Assembly (NCBI RefSeq): GCF_018687715.1 | Contig: NC_056755.1 | Span: 37,234,001 to 37,298,000 of the forward strand | DNA from: Carya illinoinensis | Lineage: Eukaryota; Streptophyta; Magnoliopsida; Fagales; Juglandaceae | Length of the DNA stretch: 64,000 bases | Direction: 5' to 3' | In this document: positions 1 to 10,469 of the stretch, piece after piece | Numbering within the stretch: position 1 is the stretch's first letter | How the letters are laid out: each line of letters starts with the position of its first letter | Translations under genes and position numbers: made by a program | Notes under the pieces: generated by a model | Databases searched by the model: none | What the model was told of the DNA's origin: nothing | What the model saw: the letters and a program-made list of their open reading frames with translations, nothing else

Positions 1-2780
1 TTCTTTTACACGCCCATTTTGAAACTTTTATAAGTGTTTTATCATAAAGTCTCTTTCATATAAGTTGTTTCTTTTTTAGTCTAGTTTATATGGATATCTT
101 ATTTGACCCATTTGAAGATCATTTGGTCAGTCAAATATTGTGTAAACTATAGAAAGGTCATTCTGGGAGATAAACTGGAGAATATGTTATAGTTTGGAAT
201 TTTTGACCAAGCCAATGGATAGATATTGGTCCAAAATTTTTATGGAGTATTGTTAACATGTATGTGTGACTATTGGTTGAGGATTTTTGCATGATTAAAG
301 GTTTTGATGAAAGATTTTCTTAGATTTAGAAACTTAGAAACTAGAAGAAGAAAAACAGTTTCTGTTTTGAGAAAGTTTAACTCTTTGGTGGTCTAAACCT
401 ATTCTAATGACTTTAATAATTTTATTGGAGGATCCTAAGTATCTTATATACATGTTATATTATTATTTTGAAGATATTTGATATTAGTTTCAAAGATATG
501 AAATTTTATGTAAAGAGATATTCAAATAAGCCAAAGTGTGGATATTCTTGGCTAAATTTATGTTTTGGTTAATTTCTAACCATGTGATCTTGAATTAGAA
601 GCTTATATATGTTTTAGGACATCTTTTTGAATCATGTGATGGTTTGGTTTGAAGATCATATATTTATAAGTCATAGATCAAGAGATTTATCAAAACTAGT
701 TGAGGAAAAAGTTTCTGTTTTTGGACTAAGTGTAAAACCAAAAACTCCAAATGTCATTTTGTGATTTTGGTAACTTTAGTTTGATGATTTAAAGCATGGT
801 TGATGTTAGGATGATATTATGAATATGTTAGAAGTAAGATTTGATTTTTGAAATTCTTGAAGATGTTTTGATTTAAAGAAAAAGTTTGGTGTTGATTATT
901 AGCTTTTTCTAAATGGATGTTTTACGTATGGTTTTGAATTTAGGATTGGAAGATGTTTGTTGTAAAATTTTGGTTTAGGCATGAATTTTGAAGTTGGAAG
1001 GAATTGCAATAAAAATCAAGGGAAATGGCCTATGGATGTTTCGACCATAGTGTGTTTTTCATAGTTGTGTTTTGTTTTAAATTTTTCTGAGTTGATATTT
1101 AAGTTTAGGACAAAATTTATATGAGAAATGTAAATTTTGGAAACTTTTGGAGTTAGTATGGAAAATCCTTAAGTTATGGGTAAAACGGTCATTTTCCCAC
1201 ATGTAGAGAGTAAAATGAAAATTTTACTCTTTAAGTTAGTATTTTCCATATTTCAAATTATTAGTGATTTAGTTCTAACTTTTAGAATCACTAATTACAG
1301 TTCCTCGTGGTCGCACTTGAAGTTTTATAAGAAACGCGGAGATCGAGGTAAGTTAGCTTTTAATTTATTAGCAATCTACTGTGTATGTGTGCTAAGTAAA
1401 GGAACTAAAGTGTATGTATGTGTGTTATCATATCTGTCATGCCATGCCAAGTTATCACGTAATTGTCTATTGTACAGAATTTATTCTGTCATCAATTTTT
1501 ATCTGTTACATAATATATTCTGTTATGTATTACTGTACATTACAAGTACGTCATGCTAAGTATGCCATCTATTACATGTATGTCAAGTCATGTAATATTC
1601 ACTGTTGCAAGTATGTCATGTTAAATATGTTGTTTATTATATGTTATGCCATGTTACGAAATATTTCTATCTCAAGTTGGTCATGTATTTCAAGTTATGT
1701 TCAAGTCACGTTATGTAACGTCAGGGTTTCAGTCTTTTCGTATTCCAGTCACGTTTCATCTTGATTATTTATGTATGGGGTCACAGCAATTGTGACTCAT
1801 ACATTACTTGAGACACAACAATTGTGACACGTAGAATACATGGGGTCACAACAACTGTGGAGTATGTATTTAAGCAGTTAAAGAATAAATTTCCGTATAA
1901 TACATGGGGCCACAACAACTGTGGAGTATGTATTTACATGTAGAATACATGGGGCCACAACAACTGTAGAGTATGTATTTTTCATGTTAAGTCCAGTTTG
2001 TGTAAAATACATGGGGCCACAACAACTGTGGAGTATGTATTTACACTTAGAATACATGGGGCCACAACAACTGTGGAGTATGTATTTTTCATGTTAAGTT
2101 AAGTTTCAGAACAAGTTCATGCTAAGTCAAGTTTCAGATCGAGTTTATGTCAAGTCAAGTTCAATTCATATTTCAATTTAAGTTATGTCAATTATGCTAT
2201 GTTGTATGCCAAGTTATGCTTTAATTACTTATGAATTTGATTATGCATTTATGCTTTTACTGTCATCCATGCATTATTAGATTGTGTGGAAGTTTTTTGT
2301 TAACTTACTGAGATTTGTAATCAAATCTCACTTTGGTAGTCCCAACTACCATTCCCCCCGAATGGTAGATCTTGTTACAGGACCTGAAGGAGAATTAGAA
2401 GCTGATCAACTAGACACAGTTGACTAAGCGACGGTGCTACGTCAATATTAATATAGTAATTAACGTAAATTACTACTTGTACGATTGAGTTGCATCTCTA
2501 GTGCTTTTTAGATCATAACTATTTTGGACTAGTGTTGTGATCTTAGTTGTTCAATGGGTTTTTATGTATGAAGTATGTTTTAAGCATTTGTGATATTTTC
2601 AATTTGGTGCATAGTATTGTTAAAGAAAAAAATTTATCCGCTGCGAATATTGCATATTGTTATATGCATGTTAGGAACTTTGCATCTTATATGTCATGAA
2701 GGGGGGTAGGTAACCTTGTGTTGCATGTCCCGACGTTTCAAATGTCCGTCCAATCCCAAACGGAATTTGAGGGTGTCGCA
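1..2780 (+). mobile_element. Element A: solo-LTR-like copy, left end outside window
   Basis: This is the right-hand part of a non-coding element that matches copy C (31276-34664) base for base over most of its length; window base 1 corresponds to about 31891, so roughly 615 bp lie outside. It ends in GGGTGTCGCA at 2780, matching the GGGCGTCACA end of copy C. It contains no credible coding frame, only AT-rich sequence, five hairpin units and small spurious frames. It sits inside a minus-strand Copia gag frame that resumes at 2781. Termini of TG...CA type and 5-bp target duplications in the other copies point to a solo LTR of a large retrotransposon. A non-autonomous element is the alternative. 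Confidence 0.85.
1835..2086 (+). repeat. Five 36-bp hairpin units in element A
   Basis: Five copies of a 36-bp unit start at 1835, 1899, 1944, 2006 and 2051. Each begins AATACAT, has a CCACA-ACAAC-TGTGG core and ends ATGTATT, so each is itself an imperfect inverted repeat. The spacers between units differ in length and sequence. The unit, not a longer period, is what is conserved. A further degenerate unit lies just upstream near 1777-1830. Confidence 0.9.
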
Positions 2781-3069
2781 GGAAGAGCCTCTGCCATGGC
2801 CACTAGTGCAACCTTGATTATTTCAAACACAACCACCATGATGAGAGGGATTGTTGGTGGCTGTAAAAGTGCAACAGAGGAAGAAGATGAGTCTAGACAT
2901 TTTTGAAAAATCTCAAAGCTCTTTGCTTTTGAGACTAAATTTGCAAAAGAGGGGAGAGGGGTTTGAGCCATTTGAGCGGTGGAGAAGCTCGAGAAGTCAG
3001 GCACTAAACCGTGGAGAAACTAGTGCACCTTATCGGTGCCATCAACAGGTCAACCAATCGCATAGTGTT
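2781..3069 (-). pseudogene. Copia gag fragment (C-terminal part) between elements A and B
   Basis: On the minus strand this 289-bp island reads as the continuation of the Copia gag found at 6071-6526. Recognisable segments include PDFSSFSTAQM, PLPSFANLVSKAKSFEIFQ and, in a shifted frame, a Gly/Arg/His-rich tail typical of the region before the gag zinc knuckle. It carries frameshifts and stops. Its right edge (3065-3069, GTGTT) is one target duplication of element B. Its left edge is the insertion point of element A. The frame, order and content show it is host DNA shared by both insertions. Confidence 0.8.
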
Positions 3070-6000
3070 TGTGACGCCCCCAAATTCCGTTTGGGATCAG
3101 ACGGACATTTGAAGCGTCGAGACATGCAACACAAGGTTACCTGCCTCCGTTCATGACATATAAGATGCAATATTCCTAACATGCATCTAACAATATACAA
3201 TATTCGCGGCAGATAAATTTTTCCTTTAGCAATACTATGCACCAAATTGAAAATATCTCAAATGCTTAAAATATACTTCATACATAAAAATCCATTGAAC
3301 AACTAAGATCACAATACTAGTCTAAAATGGTTATGATCCAAAAAGTACTAGAAATGCAACTCAATCGTATAATTAGTAATTTACGTTAATTACTATATTA
3401 ACATTGATGTCGCACCGTCGCTTAGTCAACTGTGTCTAGTTGATCAGCTCCTGATTCTCCTTCAGGTCCTGTAACAAGATCTACCATTCGGGGGGAATGT
3501 TAGTTGGGACTACCAAAGTGAGATTTGATTACAAATCTCAGTAAGTTAACAAAAAATTTCCACACAAACTAATGATGCATGGATGACAGTAAAAGCATAA
3601 ATACATAATCAAATTCATAAGTAATTAAAGCATAACTTGGCGTACAACATAGCATAATTGACATAACTTAAATTGAAACATGAACTGAACTTGACTTGAC
3701 ATGAACTTGATCTGAAACTTGACTTAGCATGAACTTGCTTTGAAACTTGAATTAACATGAAAAATACATACTCCACAGTTGTTGTGGCCCCATGTATTCT
3801 ACGTGTAAATACATACTCCACAGTTGTTATGGCCCCATGTATTTTACACAAACTTGACTTAACATGAAAAATACATACTCCACAGTTATTGTGGCCCCAT
3901 GTATTCTACGTGTAAATACATACTCCACAGTTGTTGTGGCCCCATGTATTCTACAGAAAGTTATTCTTTAACTGCTTAAATACATACTCCACAGTTGTTG
4001 TGGCCCCATGTATTCTACGTGCCACAATTGCTGTGTCTCACGTAGTGTATTTATCACAATTGCTGTGACCCCATACATAAGTAATCAAGATGAAACGTGA
4101 CTGAAATACGAAAGGACTGAAGCCCTGACGTAACATAACGTGACTTGAACATAACTTGAAATACATGACCAACTTGAGATAGAAACATTTCGTAACATGG
4201 CATAACATATAATAGACAACATATTTAACATGACATACTTGCAATAGTGAATATTACATGACTTGACATACATGTAATAGATGACATACTTAGCATGACG
4301 TACTTGTAAAGTACAGTAATACATGACAGAATATATTATGTAACAAATAAAAATTGATGACGGAATAAATTCTGTATAATCGACAATTACGTGATAACCT
4401 GGCATAACATGACATATATGATAACACACATACATACACTGTAGTTCCTTTACTTAGCACACATACACAGTCGATTGCTAGTAAGTTAAAAGCTAACTTA
4501 CCTCGATCTCCGCGTTTCTTATAAAACCTTAAGCGCGATTACGAGGAACTGTAATTAGTGATTCTAAAAGTTAGCATTAAATTACTAATAAATTAAAATA
4601 TGAAAAATACTAACTTAAAAAGTAAAATTTCCATTTTACTCTCTGCATGTAGGAAAATGATCGTTTTACCCATAACTTAAGGATTTTGCATACTAACTCC
4701 AGATGTCACCAAAATTTACATACCTCATGTAAATTTTATCCTCAATTCAAATATCAATTTAGAAAAATTTAAAACTAATCACAACTATTAAAACTCCATA
4801 GGGCCGAAATTTTCATATGCTATTTCCATTGATTTTTGTTTTCTAACTTGTTTTGATCAACCTTTTGATCTATGACTTATAAATATATGATCTTCAAACC
4901 AAACCATCACATGGTTTAAAAAGATGTCCTAAAACATATATAAGCTTCTAATTCAAGATCACATGGTTAGAAATTAACCAAAACATAAATTTAGCCAAGA
5001 ACATCCACACTTTGGCTTATCTGAATATCTCTTTGCATAAAATTTCATATCTTTGAAACTAACATCAAATATTTTCAAAATAATAATATAACATGTATAT
5101 AAGATGTTTAGGATCCTCCAATAAAATTATCAAAGTCCTTGGAATAGATTTAGACCACCAAAGAGTTAAACTTTCTCAAAACAGAAACTGTTTTTCCTCT
5201 TCCAGTTTCTAAGTTTCTAAAGCTAAGAAAATATTTCATCAAAACCTTTAATCATGCAAAAATCCTCAACCAATAGTCATATATACATGTTAGCAATACT
5301 CCATAAAAATTTCGGACTAATATCTATCCATTAGTTTGGTAAAAAACTCCAAACTATAACATATTCTCCAGTTTATCTTCCAAAATGACCTTTCTATAGT
5401 TTACATAGTATTTGACTGAACAAATGATCTTTAAATGAGACAAATAAGATATCCACATAAACTAGACTAAAAAAGGAACAACTTATATGAAGAAGATTTT
5501 ATGATAAAATACTTACAAAATGTTCGAAATGGGTGTGCAATAGAACTCCTAAAAGCTGTCCGAGAGAGAGTGTTTGATATTCTTTTAATGGAAAGTGTAA
5601 ATGAGATAATTTCGTGGGGAGGGGTGGCTGGAGATACTTATGGATGAGATATGGAAGAGATGAGGTTGGAGTGAGAGTTAAGTGTAGGACTCTCTTACCC
5701 GAAGTGAGAGTGGAGTGTAGGACTCTCTTACCTAATAATATCTACAAAAATCAACTCAAGATATTTTTATCCAATAATATCTACAGTTTTGAGCAGACAT
5801 TTCGTCCGAAAATATGAAAAAGTGTTATTGCGCCATAAGACCTTAAATAACCCTCCGAGTCTAGTGGCACAAACCATAATACATTTTGACACTTCTAACT
5901 ATCTCCAATAATCAAAAACACACTTCGGATACCATAGTAAATAATAACACTAACTATGTAGTTAGACTAAAACCTATATGATTAATGGATTTGTGAAAAT

Positions 6001-6070
6001 TTATAGAATCTTCACGAGGTTCCTAAAGTCAATAGAAATTCCACAATTGAATTTCTAGCGGGCTGTTACA
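3070..6070 (-). mobile_element. Element B: complete solo-LTR-like copy, inverted relative to A
   Basis: A 3001-bp copy of the same family as A and C, in opposite orientation. It starts TGTGACGCCCC at 3070 and ends GGGCTGTTACA at 6070. It is flanked by perfect 5-bp target duplications GTGTT (3065-3069 and 6071-6075). It is inserted in the minus-strand Copia gag frame. It has no open frame of believable coding character. It lacks some internal sequence present in C, such as the stretch matching 32577-32940, and carries two copies of a roughly 33-bp GAGAGT...CTCTCTTACC minisatellite near 5662-5734. Its five hairpin units lie at 3763-4018. Confidence 0.93.
3763..4018 (-). repeat. Hairpin units in element B
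   Basis: This is the inverted counterpart of the array at 1835-2086. Units of AATACAT...CCACAG..GTGG...ATGTATT are spaced irregularly. One carries a T in place of G in the loop-proximal core. Same family as described for element A. Confidence 0.88.
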
Positions 6071-6526
6071 GTGTTGGTCACAAAGGGCCTTGAAGGCGCG
6101 GGCATACTATGCAATAGATCAAGTTTTGCGCTTCATCAATTGGAGGTCGTCCTTGAGGCGGAGTTTGAGTGCCTTCGAGCGGTGGCTAAAGGTGTTTTCC
6201 ATGGCAAGCCACACCTCATGGGAGGTGGAGAGGTCTACAGCTTTGGCCATAGCTTCCTCGGTGAGGGAGGAGAGTAGGAGGCTAAGCAAGCGCTGGTCCG
6301 TGGCTTTCCAGGCCAAGTGTTTGTTCTTTGGTGTCTGAGAGTCAACAGGGTTGAATTTGAGTGGCTGCAGAAGGGTGCCATCGACATGGCTAAGCAGGTC
6401 TTGACTCTCAAGAAGGAGAAGAAATTGACTCTTCCATAGGAGGTAGTTGGATGATGAAAGTTTGATGGTAACCATGTGAATCATGCTGTTGAAGGGAAGG
6501 AGGTTGGGTGCGGAATCGGAAGCCAT
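6071..6526 (-). pseudogene. Copia gag, N-terminal part, interrupted by element B
   Basis: The minus strand from 6526 encodes a Copia-type gag. It has the IKLSSSNYLLWKSQ motif near residue 21, then the helical capsid-like region (WKATDQRLLSLLLSSL, HEVWLAMENTFS) and the DDLQLMK motif. A stop falls after LMKRKT, but the downstream codons still read as gag (YARAFKALCDQ) up to the target duplication at 6071-6075, where element B cuts the gene. The rest of gag is at 2781-3069. Pol is not in the window. The family is a UBN2/Retrotran_gag Copia element, perhaps Ale-like, judged by the short LTR. It is inactive. Confidence 0.85.
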
Positions 6527-6567
6527 TGGGATTGAAGGAGATTAATCCAGGTATGCTCTTGATACCA

Positions 6568-6764
6568 TGAGAATGTTTGATTATTCACCTTGCTTTACAG
6601 TGGTAAATTGTATTGCTATATATAATTGTTACATATTGTGTATCTTTAATACAAATCAATGAGTTTACAATGAAAATGAAACGATGCATAAATAAATCTC
6701 CCATAATCACGGTAGTCAACTTTGGCATATATGGGAAGACTTTGATTGAGAAGTGATATTCTCA
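6568..6764 (-). repeat. Probable 5' LTR and primer-binding site of the minus-strand Copia element
   Basis: Next to the gag leader, the minus strand reads ...ACATTCTCA followed at once by TGGTATCAAGAGC (6555-6567), the usual initiator-methionine tRNA primer-binding site of plant Copia elements. Going outward, the sequence runs to TGAGAATATC at 6764. This gives a 197-bp LTR with short inverted ends TGAGAAT/ATTCTCA. The partner LTR lies outside the window, so the outer boundary is inferred. Confidence 0.65.
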
Positions 6765-7188
6765 ATAATGACCACATAAAAAAAGTATTATTTAAATCAC
6801 GTCAATTTGTGACATTATTTTTTACCAATCTAATTTTTATTAGAATATTTCCCTTTTACGAAATGGCATGGCAGTGCCACATGATGGTACCGCTCATTAA
6901 TTAATGTGATCATCCCGACCAACAAAATTGGTCCCTGATGGAGCTTGTATAGATAACAGTTTTGAAAGTGAAAATGCTATGCGGTCCACACCCCACCGTA
7001 TTAATTAATTACTCGGAGTGCTGTTACCATGTAAAAAAAATGTGGATCTATTAAAAGAAGTTAAGGGAATAAATGAACAAGAAAAGATATCATGTATAGA
7101 ATAACCTGAAGGTAGGATTCCAAGGAGGGGACAGCTGTCAGCGCTAATGAGAATAGAGAGAAAGGTGAGCTATTATTAATTGGGTTTT

Positions 7189-7373
7189 GCTACACAACCT
7201 TCCAATATCCCAACATCTCACTTTTTTTTAATTTTTTAATATTTTTTAATTTATTCTTTTTAAATTAATTTAATTATTTTATTCATTATTTATATATTAA
7301 ATATTTGATAAAAGATAAAATAATAAAAATTAAAAAAAAAAGTAAGGTATTGGAGTGTTGAGAGGTTGTGAAG
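7189..7373. mobile_element. MITE with about 38-bp terminal inverted repeats
   Basis: The left end CTACACAACCTTCCAATATC and the inverted right end CTTCACAACCTCTCAACAC pair over about 38 bp. They enclose an AT-only core with no coding potential. Ends beginning GC(T)ACACAACC are typical of small non-autonomous DNA transposons. The target duplication is not clear. Confidence 0.75.
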
Positions 7374-8229
7374 ATTTTTTCTTATTAATTTGTTATGAAT
7401 AAGTACGCCTCTCCTAGCTGCAAACACTCATGTGGTTCAATCTAGCTTTAATTTATCTATACATAAAATATAAGGTTGAACTATTCCCTTATTTATTTTT
7501 ATTAGAAATATACTTTAGATATAAAGAGATTTTATAAAATTAAGTTTAAAAATTGACGTAATATGATATAATATATTAAATTATAGAATTATTTTTATTG
7601 TAAAATAAATTTAACCATCATATTATGAAGTCATATAATTTATAAATTTATTTTTATAAGATCTTTTTATAATTATATCACTTCTCTCTTTATAGTATTC
7701 AATCCCGATGGGTACTCATGATCTATATAGTACTTATATTTTATTTTGTTGTACTTTTTGTAAGGGTAGAGACCCAGCTGAGATTAACTCAGTTCAGTCT
7801 AATTTTAAAATGAGTCTAATATTAAAACATACAACTCTCAAATTACTAAACAAATCTAAATTCAAAATCTCCTTACACGCGGGACTCATAATTTTTTTCA
7901 ACTCAATACATATTTATACGTGAGACTCATAACTTTTTTCAACTTTTTATAAATAATACTAAATTTATCTTAACATCTAAACTCATTTTAGATAATTTCT
8001 ATATAACTTACTCCGTTGAGTCAATTCATTACTATTTGTAAAAAAACCAACTCAGCTCAATCTCTTAACGCAGCCAATTCTTCCCTTTCAAGTCGGCTAT
8101 AACGGAGTAGCTGAGCTAGCTGATGATTATGCGAGACCAACTTTGCATTACTTTCTCTTTTTCTATTTCTCTTTTCCTCTTAGGTATTTATTTATTCAAG
8201 CGCTAGAAACCCAAATTAAAGAGAAAAGG

Positions 8230-8230
<1 letters not shown>

Positions 8231-8262
<32 letters not shown>
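8231..8262. repeat. (TA)16 microsatellite
   Basis: An uninterrupted TA run. A second, longer one (about 20 units) is at 8792-8832. Confidence 0.95.
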
Positions 8263-8265
<3 letters not shown>

Positions 8266-8789
8266 CTGACAAGTACTAGCTAGGCTAGTTTGGTGTTTAA
8301 CTTTAAAGTACTCAAACTAGAGTTCCGGATCAGTACTACTCAAACATGCATATTAACACGATATTAATAAGGACAATGATATGTCTACAGAGGACTTTTA
8401 CAAAGAATCCTTATTTAAAAAAAAAATAATCATAAATTCATTTAAAACAATTCTTTCGTCATTAAGTAAAAAAAATAAAATCTTAAAAAAATAATATGCA
8501 TTTCGGTAGAAAGTTTATGTGGAAATAGTATTTCCCTATTAATAAACTTATCATGATCATCATGTTAATCTCAATTAAAGCAAAGGAATTAGAAAGAAGA
8601 TGAAGAGGAGAGATCGAGAGCATGGCTATCATGTGTAGGAAACCAAAGGAATGAGGATCACCACTAAAATGTACTGGTATAGTAACAGCTAGCTCGCTCA
8701 ACTCGTACTGAAGCAGAACCACTAATATCGCCAAAATTAATTGTGCTGTGGAATTGACTACAACATGCATGGACAGAAAGCCATAGCTA

Positions 8790-8791
<2 letters not shown>

Positions 8792-8832
<41 letters not shown>
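8792..8832. repeat. (TA)20 microsatellite
   Basis: An uninterrupted TA dinucleotide run. It creates a spurious Ile/Tyr repeat in an antisense frame. Confidence 0.95.
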
Positions 8833-8834
<2 letters not shown>

Positions 8835-8904
8835 AAAGCTCCAACCCCACCAACCTTGAAAAGCAGTACATTAAAATTTGATAAATAATATTTACAGTCT
8901 TGAT

Positions 8905-9055
8905 TATGCAAGTGGCGTGTAGTCATTTTGAAAAAAATAAATTAATATGAGACCTATATGAAAAAAAAAATTAACTTTTTAATCGTAGACTCTACTCTTT
9001 TTCAAAATAATTGCACAACATTTATAATTCCATAACTATATATAACATTACTCTA
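8905..9055. mobile_element. MITE-like relic, family shared with 14085-14240 and 27562-27768
   Basis: It shares the block A(A)TTAATA(C/T)G(A/G)GACCTA(C/T)ATGAAAAAAAAA with the element inside the LINE at 27562, and the ending TATATATAACATTACT with 14085-14240. It is about 150 bp, non-coding and AT-rich. Confidence 0.6.
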
Positions 9056-9637
9056 AAATTCTACCCTCTCCGTTGACAAATACCTAGCTAGCTAGCTGTT
9101 TATATAAATCTTCTTTATTTATACAGCTAGCAAGCTGGTAGTAGTAGGTGTGCGTATATATATATATATATTTATAGGAGCTTTATAAAAAGAAGTGCAA
9201 CACAAGCAAATAAAGAGCTAGTAATTAGTTATAGAGAAAGCAAAATTCATGAAATCTTCCTCTTTTTTCTCCCTTTTTTTACTCTTGTATTATCCGCATG
9301 CATGGACGTTGAAAGAGCTAGTAGATCCAAGAGGAAGGTCAAAAGGAAATGAAAAGAAATCTGAGAATTAAGCAATAAAGGGCTATAACAATATCAGATA
9401 TCATCATGAAGGAAATTAATGATCATGTGACTCTGAAGTCATTTGCAAATTGCGGAAAATCGATGCAATAGCTATCGAGAAATTGATCACAGTAGTAGTA
9501 GTACTGTTGCGAAATTGTTAGATATATTAAAGGTTTACTGCTGCAAGTAGTGATACATGATGAAACTCGATCGATCTGGCGAGATAAGATCGCATGCAGC
9601 TAGCGCGCACTGTTGCGAAGATTAATGATTGATTTCT

Positions 9638-10306
9638 TCATCTACCCCACATCATGTCACGGTACGGTGATTCAAGGCCAGCAGTCTTTCTTTTCTGCAA
9701 CGTGAGGTCTTTGTAGAAGTTCTTGATGAATTCCTCCGCAGCCTTATCCACCTGGCCGCTATGATAATCTCCATCTTCTTTCAACGGAAATGGCGAGTCT
9801 GTTACTCTCAGCTGTCGCACCATCGGACTCCTTCCGAACCCAGGTAACGTCACCTGCGGCGACGCCTCCACCGGAGGCGCCGTGTTATCGTGATTGTTCA
9901 GCATCTCAAGTACCTTCTGAAATGCAGTAGCTGTGGTGACGTCTTCATAGCTATAGGTGGACTTGGAGGCGGCAGAAGAGAAGTGGTGGTGCTTATTGCG
10001 CTTGTTGAAATGGAAGATCGCGGGGCGGTGATGATAGGCAGGGCTGTTGCTGCAGCTAAACTCGTATTCGCGCGGGGATACGAAGGCAAGAGAGTCCCTG
10101 GAACGGCAGCTCAAGGCAGAGAAGTGGTCGTGGAGGGTGAGGTTGTCGGCTATGGCCTTGCCCGCGAGCTTGCCGCGCTTGAGCATCAGATGGAGGTCCC
10201 CCATTATCTTGTTCTTGCATATGCCTTTTCTTAGCATGAATAACACGACTCGAACCATGTTCCACAGTTTCTTGGCCACCATTGGTGGACTTGGTTCCAT
10301 TTCCAT
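9638..10306 (-). CDS. DUF761 domain protein (Avr9/Cf-9 rapidly elicited protein 146-like)
   Basis: A single-exon 222-residue protein. The N-terminal 60 residues are basic and hydrophobic (AKKLWNMVRVVLFMLRKGI, then LHLMLKRGKLAGKAIADNL), as in the cotton-fibre/ACRE146-type family. The middle is low-complexity, rich in Ser, His and Asn. The C-terminus holds the diagnostic DUF761 motif VDKAAEEFIKNFYKDLTLQKR (about residues 186-206). Family members are small, often stress- or elicitor-induced plant proteins of unclear biochemical function, so the role here is inferred only from family. The first ATG (10304-10306) is used; a second ATG two codons later is an alternative. A TATA box and a (CT)n tract lie upstream. 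GC content is higher than in the surroundings, as expected for a real gene. Confidence 0.88.
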   Translation of the reverse strand: MEMEPSPPMVAKKLWNMVRVVLFMLRKGICKNKIMGDLHLMLKRGKLAGKAIADNLTLHDHFSALSCRSRDSLAFVSPREYEFSCSNSPAYHHRPAIFHFNKRNKHHHFSSAASKSTYSYEDVTTATAFQKVLEMLNNHDNTAPPVEASPQVTLPGFGRSPMVRQLRVTDSPFPLKEDGDYHSGQVDKAAEEFIKNFYKDLTLQKRKTAGLESPYRDMMWGR

Positions 10307-10357
10307 TACTATTGGTTGGCTGAGAGATCGAGAGGGTTTTAATTCTGGTTTGACAGC

Positions 10358-10360
<3 letters not shown>

Positions 10361-10394
<34 letters not shown>
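10361..10394 (-). repeat. (GA/CT)17 in the DUF761 5' leader
   Basis: On the gene's strand this is a CT run about 55 bp upstream of the ATG. Pyrimidine-rich CT tracts between the TATA box and the start codon are common in plant leaders. Confidence 0.9.
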
Positions 10395-10397
<3 letters not shown>

Positions 10398-10452
10398 GAT
10401 CTACAGGTATGTTTTGGGGTTGGTCATGGAGGGTGAGAGGGGGAGAGAGCGA

Positions 10453-10463
10453 GGTATATAGAG
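10453..10463 (-). promoter_or_regulatory. TATA box of the DUF761 gene
   Basis: On the minus strand the sequence CTCTATATACC lies about 150 bp upstream of the ATG, followed by a pyrimidine-rich leader. Position and sequence suit a plant core promoter with a leader of about 110-120 nt. Confidence 0.65.
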
Positions 10464-10469
10464 GGCAAG

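Larger units (their letters stand above)
6765..9637. other. Intergenic region with MITEs and TA microsatellites
   Basis: No gene is visible. The stretch is AT-rich and holds a MITE at 7189-7373, a second MITE-like relic at 8905-9055, AT-rich dispersed sequence at 7440-7700 and two long TA runs (8231-8262 and 8792-8832). A minus-strand frame at 8483-8926 runs straight through a TA run and is not credible. 9240-9637 is probably the 3' side of the DUF761 gene. Confidence 0.75.

Noticed and set aside
1176..1764. Overlapping frames of 116-127 residues in element A (also 33338-33741 and 4038-4435)
   Set aside because: They come from ATGTTATGTCAAGT-like low-complexity repeat DNA. They are Cys/Tyr/Ile-rich with no domain, occur in a non-coding element, and vary between copies.
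1835..2086. CRISPR-like array
   Set aside because: Spacing is irregular, units are self-complementary and the setting is a plant retroelement.
2718..3245. Small frames on both strands around the A/B spacer
   Set aside because: They run across element borders. The spacer is explained by a broken Copia gag on the minus strand.
1..6070. Elements A and B as the two LTRs of one retrotransposon
   Set aside because: They are in opposite orientation, B has its own 5-bp duplication, and the DNA between them is continuous with the gag on the far side of B.
8483..8926. Minus-strand 147-residue frame
   Set aside because: It includes an Ile/Tyr run from a TA microsatellite and has no domain.
9890..10436. 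Plus-strand and other-frame ORFs over the DUF761 gene
   Set aside because: They are shadows of the minus-strand gene; one is extended by the GA microsatellite.
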